Origin: Hirudo medicinalis
Lineage: Eukaryota; Annelida; Clitellata; Hirudinida; Hirudinidae
Assembly (NCBI GenBank): GCA_011800805.1
Contig: MPNW01000076.1
Location: forward strand, 1,920 to 65,919
Length of the DNA: 64,000 nucleotides
Direction: 5' to 3'
Positions 59,001 to 64,000 of the stretch are shown piece after piece. Below the pieces are notes generated by a model. The model did not search any database. It was not told where the DNA came from and saw only the letters and a list, made by a program, of their open reading frames with translations. The position numbers and the translations under genes were made by a program. How positions within the stretch are numbered: the first letter of the stretch is position 1; each line of letters begins with the position of its first letter.

Positions 59001-59228
59001 GTCAAAAAAGAATTCTCGAAGAGATGTGAAACACTCTGAAAACAATGACCCATTTTCGTAAATGACAGATGTCGATTCTGGATTTTCCAGCAGGGAATGC
59101 GAACTGGGAACGGATGTGTCAACGCAGGAAGGAGACGATTTTGTATCCTTAACGCAAGGAGAAGAATTTTTATCTTCAACACTTTGGAGACGTCCCTCAA
59201 TTTTGAATCTGATAGGAGATTTTGACAT
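56017..59228 (-). CDS. KLHL8: Kelch-like protein 8 (BTB-BACK-Kelch, Cullin3 adaptor)
   Basis: Substrate adaptor for CUL3 ubiquitin ligases. Ten exons: 59228-58746, 58680-58531, 58470-58301, 57705-57521, 57402-57259, 57188-57077, 57017-56849, 56785-56626, 56564-56363, 56143-56017; 633 aa (human 620). The BTB is at about 65-165 (DGVLCDAEIRIGNHSIKCHR; YFRSMFTSDM), followed by a BACK domain. Six Kelch blades follow, with KLHL8-specific strings GVIFCVGGRG, SARRRHVGVASVDGKLYAVG, LRRGIALAHL, YAIGGLDD and AGGFDDNAPLESVE. The ending CRAGAGVVVVNC matches the human CRAGAGVAV end. Introns 1 (CAG|GCAAGT) and 4 (GCAG|GCAAAT) begin with GC; no phase-compatible GT exists. Intron 3 carries repeat family A. 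The start is the first in-frame ATG of exon 1. Confidence 0.92.
57826..57960 (+). repeat. dispersed repeat family A, copy 4 (intron of KLHL8)
   Basis: Reads CCATTTATACCCTGGTGG, then GCTGGGTTGCGAACACGACG, ACGACCGTC, CGTGCGGGAAC and CATTCAGCCAACCTGCA. It is the best match to copy 1 in the NOX intron. Confidence 0.6.
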
Positions 59229-60498
59229 GCCGGGCTTTCTTCCGGGCGATTATCGGACCGGGCGTGGACCATAAACAAAAACATATAATTGTAATTATGA
59301 CTAAATTATAACTTTATAATTATAATAACTCTAGTTATAATTTTATTAATAATATATAAAAAATGTCGCAACAAAATACTTTCCTGAGCAGCTTTATCCA
59401 GGGCAAACCCCTGCTCAACCTGATGGGATGACCTTTTTTGCATCTTACCAAAAGTCAGGGGGCCCAACCCTGGGTAACGTTTCATCTATGTCAATGTCTC
59501 AGTCTTCTGAGTCCGATCCCCAAAATATTCTCGAAGAGATGTGAAACGAGTGAGACTATCTACAGCACTCGATCGGTCGATTAATTATTCAAATCCATTA
59601 ATTTAAAGTTTAGTATTTTTTGGCTCAGCTCCATGATGCTCGTGAATAATTAATCGACTAATTGAGTCCTGTAGGTAGGTCAGCCCTAAGATATAATAGG
59701 TATTAATAAAAATACAAAGTCATCATCAACATCATCTTCATTCAAAAATATATTTTTTTTAATCTTCGGGAAAGAGAGTCAGGAAGGTCATTTCATATTT
59801 TCTACATGGGATCCTGTGAGCGTTGGCTTGACCCACGACAGCAAGTGAAACTTGGTCTGTGCGGATGTTTGCGAGTCTAAATTTATTGTTAATTGGATTT
59901 ACAGCGGCTGGAGTAGAAACAATAACAATCGCTGATGAACATAGAATCAACGATGAAGAATACTCGAACAACGTACTCCGAGTAAAATCTTAGACACCCC
60001 TCGGATCAGAAGTCATAATCTGAGGAGCAATGAGTTACATATCTTTCGCATGGATATGTTCTGTATCTAAAGCGAAATTGAAGTCTAGCTTCTTCGTTGT
60101 AGACATTTTGAAAAGTTAGGGGGGACATCAGGGTGCATGGTACCCCAAATGACGTCCAAAGTTTAGATTTAACTTGATTCATAACATTGCACGATTTGAT
60201 AGTCTGCTGGGCGACTATGGAGTAATATTTTAATCAACAATCTTTCTGCCTATCTGATTATTAATTTAAATTTGTGTATCAAAACAAGAACCTTGAAATT
60301 TGTTTTTAGTATCACTGCCCGATTTTACATTATTCGTACACGCATGAAGAATATTTTTGTTAGCGATCACGTGACATCGCCCGACTTCGGTGTTATTGGA
60401 TGATCTCACCTCAGGCCACTTCGGATTCTTGTTTTGGTGTTTTCCTATTATATTTGTTTTCAATGTCGTATCAGAATTTGTAACTTTTAGCATAAGAC
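59229..60498. other. divergent spacer between KLHL8 and the Q-rich gene
   Basis: Start codons diverge from this 1.27-kb interval. An AT-rich stretch at 59285-59360 is followed by a repeat family C block at 59400-59465. A 70-codon minus-strand ORF at 59759-59971 begins with a hydrophobic segment but has no other support. Confidence 0.4.
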
Positions 60499-63400
60499 AT
60501 GTACAACGGAAGTCGTCGTTCGAGTCGTAGTACTGTGGACATTAACTGGTTAGTCTTACCGTCATCTGATCCGTCTACCGATGTCAAGGGACAGATGGAT
60601 AACTTCGACGACATGGACGGTAGGTGTATTTATTTTTTTCTAACTGTTTTACTTCATGATTAATTAAGTTGTAAGTTTAGTTAGATTAAGTTGTTCATCT
60701 GGTAGTCAGGAAAATGCACCAATCCAACCTTGAATTGCCATATTTAATTAATTGTCACCATAAAATTATTTATGATTAAAATTATGTATACCCCTTATTA
60801 AGGGGAATTGAAAAGTTTCTAAACTGTTTACTACTTACTAATTATTGTTATCTGTATATATATATATATAAATTAAAAGTTTGTTGGTAATATATATTTA
60901 TATGTTTATAAATGGTAATAAAAAAGCATTTTGAATGGTAAAACAGTGGAATGTCAGGCATTTTGATTGGATAAAATAGATTTTTATTTTCTATGCATAG
61001 ATACCCTTTTCCCCAAATAATACATAATACATTAAATATTTGAAAATAATTTTAAATGCATTCTGAAATTGCCCATTCTAATCTTCATATATTAAACTAG
61101 CTATTTTAAACCGGCTTTGCCAGTCATATACATGTAATCAATTTTTCCATATTTACGTACTTCAAATTCAGCCAGTCACTTGCATAGAGAATGATACATG
61201 TGCAAATTTCAAGTCGCTACCTTTCGGGAGGAGTTCTCAGGACAGACAACCTTACACATGCACTTTCTGTTTTATATTATATTAGGTTGGCAACTAAGTT
61301 CCTGCCGTTTTGACAGGAGAGCTTGGGTCAAGACTTTGCTTTTTAAGAAGGGGAAGTACTTTTGAAGATGGAGGCTAAAGTGCCAGTGCTGAAAGAGAGG
61401 TATGTGGGTTTAGAGAGAATTGGAGATAGGATTAGAGCTTATTTCTTGAGCAGAGGAGTGGGGAGAGAATCGAGAGAAGTCGTCTTGATGGGAAGTGAGT
61501 GAATAAGCTTGAGAACCTCTTCCGAAGACAAAGGTTGGAGGACTGAGATTGAGGTACCTGAGAATTACCTGGTAGGGAAGGGTGAGATGGGCGATGAGGT
61601 GAGGGGGTTGATTTATTCATGAATTATGGTGATTTTTGAGATGAAAAATGGATTGAATGAGTTAATAAGAGAGGAGCACTCATCTTCTGTGTAGTATTGA
61701 AATGAGAATGACTGTGAATGAGTTTGTGGAGGGAACGCCGCACGGAATGGGGATTCGCATCTGGGTTGAGTTCCTCCTTGATGGAGGCAGCCCTGGAGTT
61801 TAAGATAGCCATCTTGGCAGCTACTTTGGCAGACTTGCATAGTTGCTTGGCTTGTTGACATAGATAGCAACGTTCAAAGTGCTGGCAGATTTTCTTGGCC
61901 TCAATTGCCAAATGGAACGGCTGGTGACCGACTCGAACGGGAAAGTTTCCGGACTGGGGCGTGCTTGTCTAGGAGTTTTTCTAGTGACTTGTGGATTTGA
62001 ATAACCAAATTTTGTCCTCAAATCTATTGGAGGATTTGAGGATGTGGTTGTTCTGTCCAGTGATCTTAAATTTTTGGATGTTAGTCATCTTTATATTTTG
62101 TGCCTTTGGTGTTGTCGAGGCACTGTACCAATTAACTCGGTACTCCCGATGCTTGTGGAAAGTCACTATGTCAAGTGCATATTTTTCTTCTTTTTTTCAT
62201 TATAATTTGGTATGCTGCATATTGTATGAAATATATTGTTTGTTGATTTTATTTTTATTCGTCTCCCAATAACAAATATTAAAGTACTCTCATAGAGAGT
62301 AAGAGTGGGAGTAAATAAACATGTAACAGATGTCCGAGGATATGCTTATCTTCCTGAGCAAACTACTTTACTTCTTTCATTACAGTCACCTTCTGTTATA
62401 TTGTCACTGTCTATTTAACCATAGCAATGGAGCGATTTATTAATTCTCAATTTCTGATTCATCAATTCCAAATTTAACCGGCAGGAAACACAAATATAAA
62501 TTTAGCTTGTTTTTATTTGTCTGGCTAAACTTGACATATTGTTTAATAAATATTTTTTACATGTATAGAGTATACCATCTGCATGCTTTTGTGTCTTTAT
62601 ACTAAAGAATACTTACCATGGAATTTCAAAACGTGTTCGGTTGCTTCGTTTGTTCTTTATATTGAAATATTACAGTTTTGACAAACCATTTGTAGAAATG
62701 TTTTAATGTTGAAATACTGTTTCTATGGTTTTACTGATAATATTCTGGTCACTACTCTGGTTTGACATCATCTTATTGTCTTTTTGCAGATCTATTTTCC
62801 TTCTTTGGACAAGATAGTTCTGGATTGGATATAGAGTCTGGTTTGGGAACCAAGTCGGATGATGCTATGCAAACTTGTGACTATTCTTCCGCTTTGACCA
62901 ACCAGCATGACTCAAACAGTGTCCTTAATTCAGCCTCATTTGACCATTCCAGGGGAGGTATCAACTTCACTGAATCTTTCCTTGGTTCAGACTCTGCAAA
63001 ACCACTAAACATCGAGTCTTGGATGAAAGATCAGAATGACTCTTCATCTACTCAGCTGATAATGCAATTACTTAACTTGGCCAAGTCTGAGAAAAATCAG
63101 ATGCAACAACAGCAGCAACATCAGCAGCAGCAACAAATACAACAAATCCTGGTGTGTGGTCAGCAACAAATGCCGCCAACCACTCAGCAAGCATTTGTTA
63201 TTAGTCCCATGCAAAGCTCCTTTGATGCTTCATCCAACCAGCATGTCAGCATCCTCGGTGGCCAATTGCCTCACATTGTCAACCGGCCACAGCTCATGCC
63301 ACAGCCCATTGTAATGGAACAACCTTCCTTTATACTCAGTCAGGGTGGAGTTTCTTTAACTCAGAAGTTGAATGCACAACTAATTCCTCAGGCACCATCT

Positions 63401-64000
63401 GGTCACTCAGTCTTTATGGTGCATAAGTGAATTTAATTAGATTAATGTAATTAACTTAATGTAATCAGAATCTATTTGTATTTTAGCCCCAGAAGCAGAT
63501 GATCGTGAGGGATGTGCACGGCAATAACGTGAGCTACCTGAGCAGCGTGTGCAATCAGGATAACCAGCATGGCATGCAAGTTCATTTCATCAACCAGGAT
63601 CAAAAGCCAGTCATTATCCATCCCCATGTTAATGCTTCACCAACTCAGATCTTAAAACACCCTCAGTTGATTGGATCCAATGTTTATGTTCAACACCTTG
63701 CCCAACCCAATCCTGTCCAACAAATCATCTTAAATGCAGAACCAAACAAACAGGAAACTAGAGTTGATGGGGTAGTTAGCAGTTCTTTGTTAAAAATTGT
63801 CCTTCTAATGATAAACATGCTGGCATGATAATTCCATGAAATTAAATTGCTTTACTGCAAATCATCCACATCAAAATACCATTTCGAGTAATCATAAAGT
63901 GGAGCGACTAAAAAATTGTTGTCGGTCATCTTTGGTTGTTAATGATTCTCCAGAAGAAATCACTTCAGCTCGAACTGTTTTCCAGACAATGTTTAAAATG
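60499..64000 (+). CDS. glutamine-rich protein, 5' part (runs off window)
   Basis: Family not recognised; probably a transcriptional regulator by composition. Exons: 60499-60619, 62790-63418, 63487-63762 and a possible fourth starting about 63954 after CTCCAG. Exon 1 (MYNGSRRSSRSTVDINW) ends in acidic DNFDDMD and joins DLFSFFGQDSSGLDIES in exon 2, an acidic-hydrophobic patch like an activation domain. A Gln run (about 21 of 27 residues) lies at 63101-63150, then a Gln/Pro/Val/Ile-rich region and HFINQDQKPVIIHPHV. The donor of exon 2 is taken as ATG|GTGCAT, because the later GTGAAT site gives the wrong phase. About 342 residues are visible. No DNA-binding domain is in the window. Confidence 0.55.
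61282..61311 (+). mobile_element. mariner-type terminal inverted repeat
   Basis: TTAGGTTGGCAACTAAGT preceded by TA is the typical start of a mariner element. No reverse-complement terminus was seen downstream within the intron, so this is a solo or truncated end, inside the first intron of the Q-rich gene. Confidence 0.5.
61600..62166 (-). pseudogene. possible LINE remnant (endonuclease/RT linker)
   Basis: Antisense to the host gene, adjacent frames carry LDKHAPVRKLSRSSRSP, recalling the DKHAPLK motif of LINE endonuclease-RT linkers, and AKQLCKSAKVAAKMAILNSR. Stops and frame changes show decay. The similarity is partial. Confidence 0.3.

Noticed and set aside
59759..59971. Minus-strand 70-codon ORF with a hydrophobic start, possible small secreted peptide
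   Set aside because: No homology, no splice or polyA support; kept only as a note.
1..64000. CRISPR arrays, rRNA, prophage, toxin-antitoxin or prokaryotic defence genes
   Set aside because: No direct repeat-spacer structure and no such protein families; all convincing genes are intron-bearing metazoan genes.

Overview
This window is nuclear DNA from an animal. It is AT-rich, and almost every gene is split by short GT-AG introns of about 50 to 1,000 bases. The gene content is typically metazoan: two NADPH oxidases, a SIX homeobox factor, TTK/Mps1, ZFYVE19/ANCHR, Rab33, LITAF, a SIRT3-type sirtuin, a nucleolin-like protein and KLHL8. The compact genes, simple-sequence tracts and non-vertebrate gene forms point to an invertebrate, possibly an early-branching one such as a sponge, cnidarian or placozoan. 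I cannot name the phylum from sequence alone. Gene models below were joined by hand from reading frame, splice consensus, intron phase and protein-family similarity; there is no transcript evidence.

Layout: 1-1,487 intergenic; 1,488-11,434 two tandem NOX2-type NADPH oxidases with identical 16-exon structures (+); 11,840-14,953 TTK kinase (-); 16,194-18,409 ZFYVE19 (-), head to head with 18,882-19,882 Rab33-like GTPase (+); 22,723-24,173 SIX1/2-class homeobox gene (+); 26,179-31,793 an unrecognised repeat-rich acidic protein (-) whose large intron holds nested DNA transposon relics; 32,850-33,777 a small protein resembling the N-terminus of FSIP2 (-); 36,036-36,942 an unrecognised membrane protein (-); 40,671-41,684 LITAF-domain protein (+), convergent with 42,036-44,030 SIRT3-like deacylase (-); 46,671-48,751 pentameric ligand-gated channel without the Cys-loop cysteines (-); 50,232-52,165 nucleolin-like protein (+); 52,680-55,334 BED/hAT-derived gene (+), convergent with 56,017-59,228 KLHL8 (-); 60,499-64,000 the 5' part of a glutamine-rich protein gene (+) that runs off the window.

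The genes do not form one pathway. Notable sequence points are exon-limited sequence homogenisation between the NOX paralogues, a repeated exon module in TTK, four candidate GC-AG introns among about 96, a CX4C zinc half-site in the sirtuin, the Cys-less channel, an in-frame 24-bp minisatellite, and several dispersed repeat families with copies inside host introns. I found no CRISPR array, rRNA gene, phage or prokaryotic defence locus, and nothing I can defend as a wholly new biological system.
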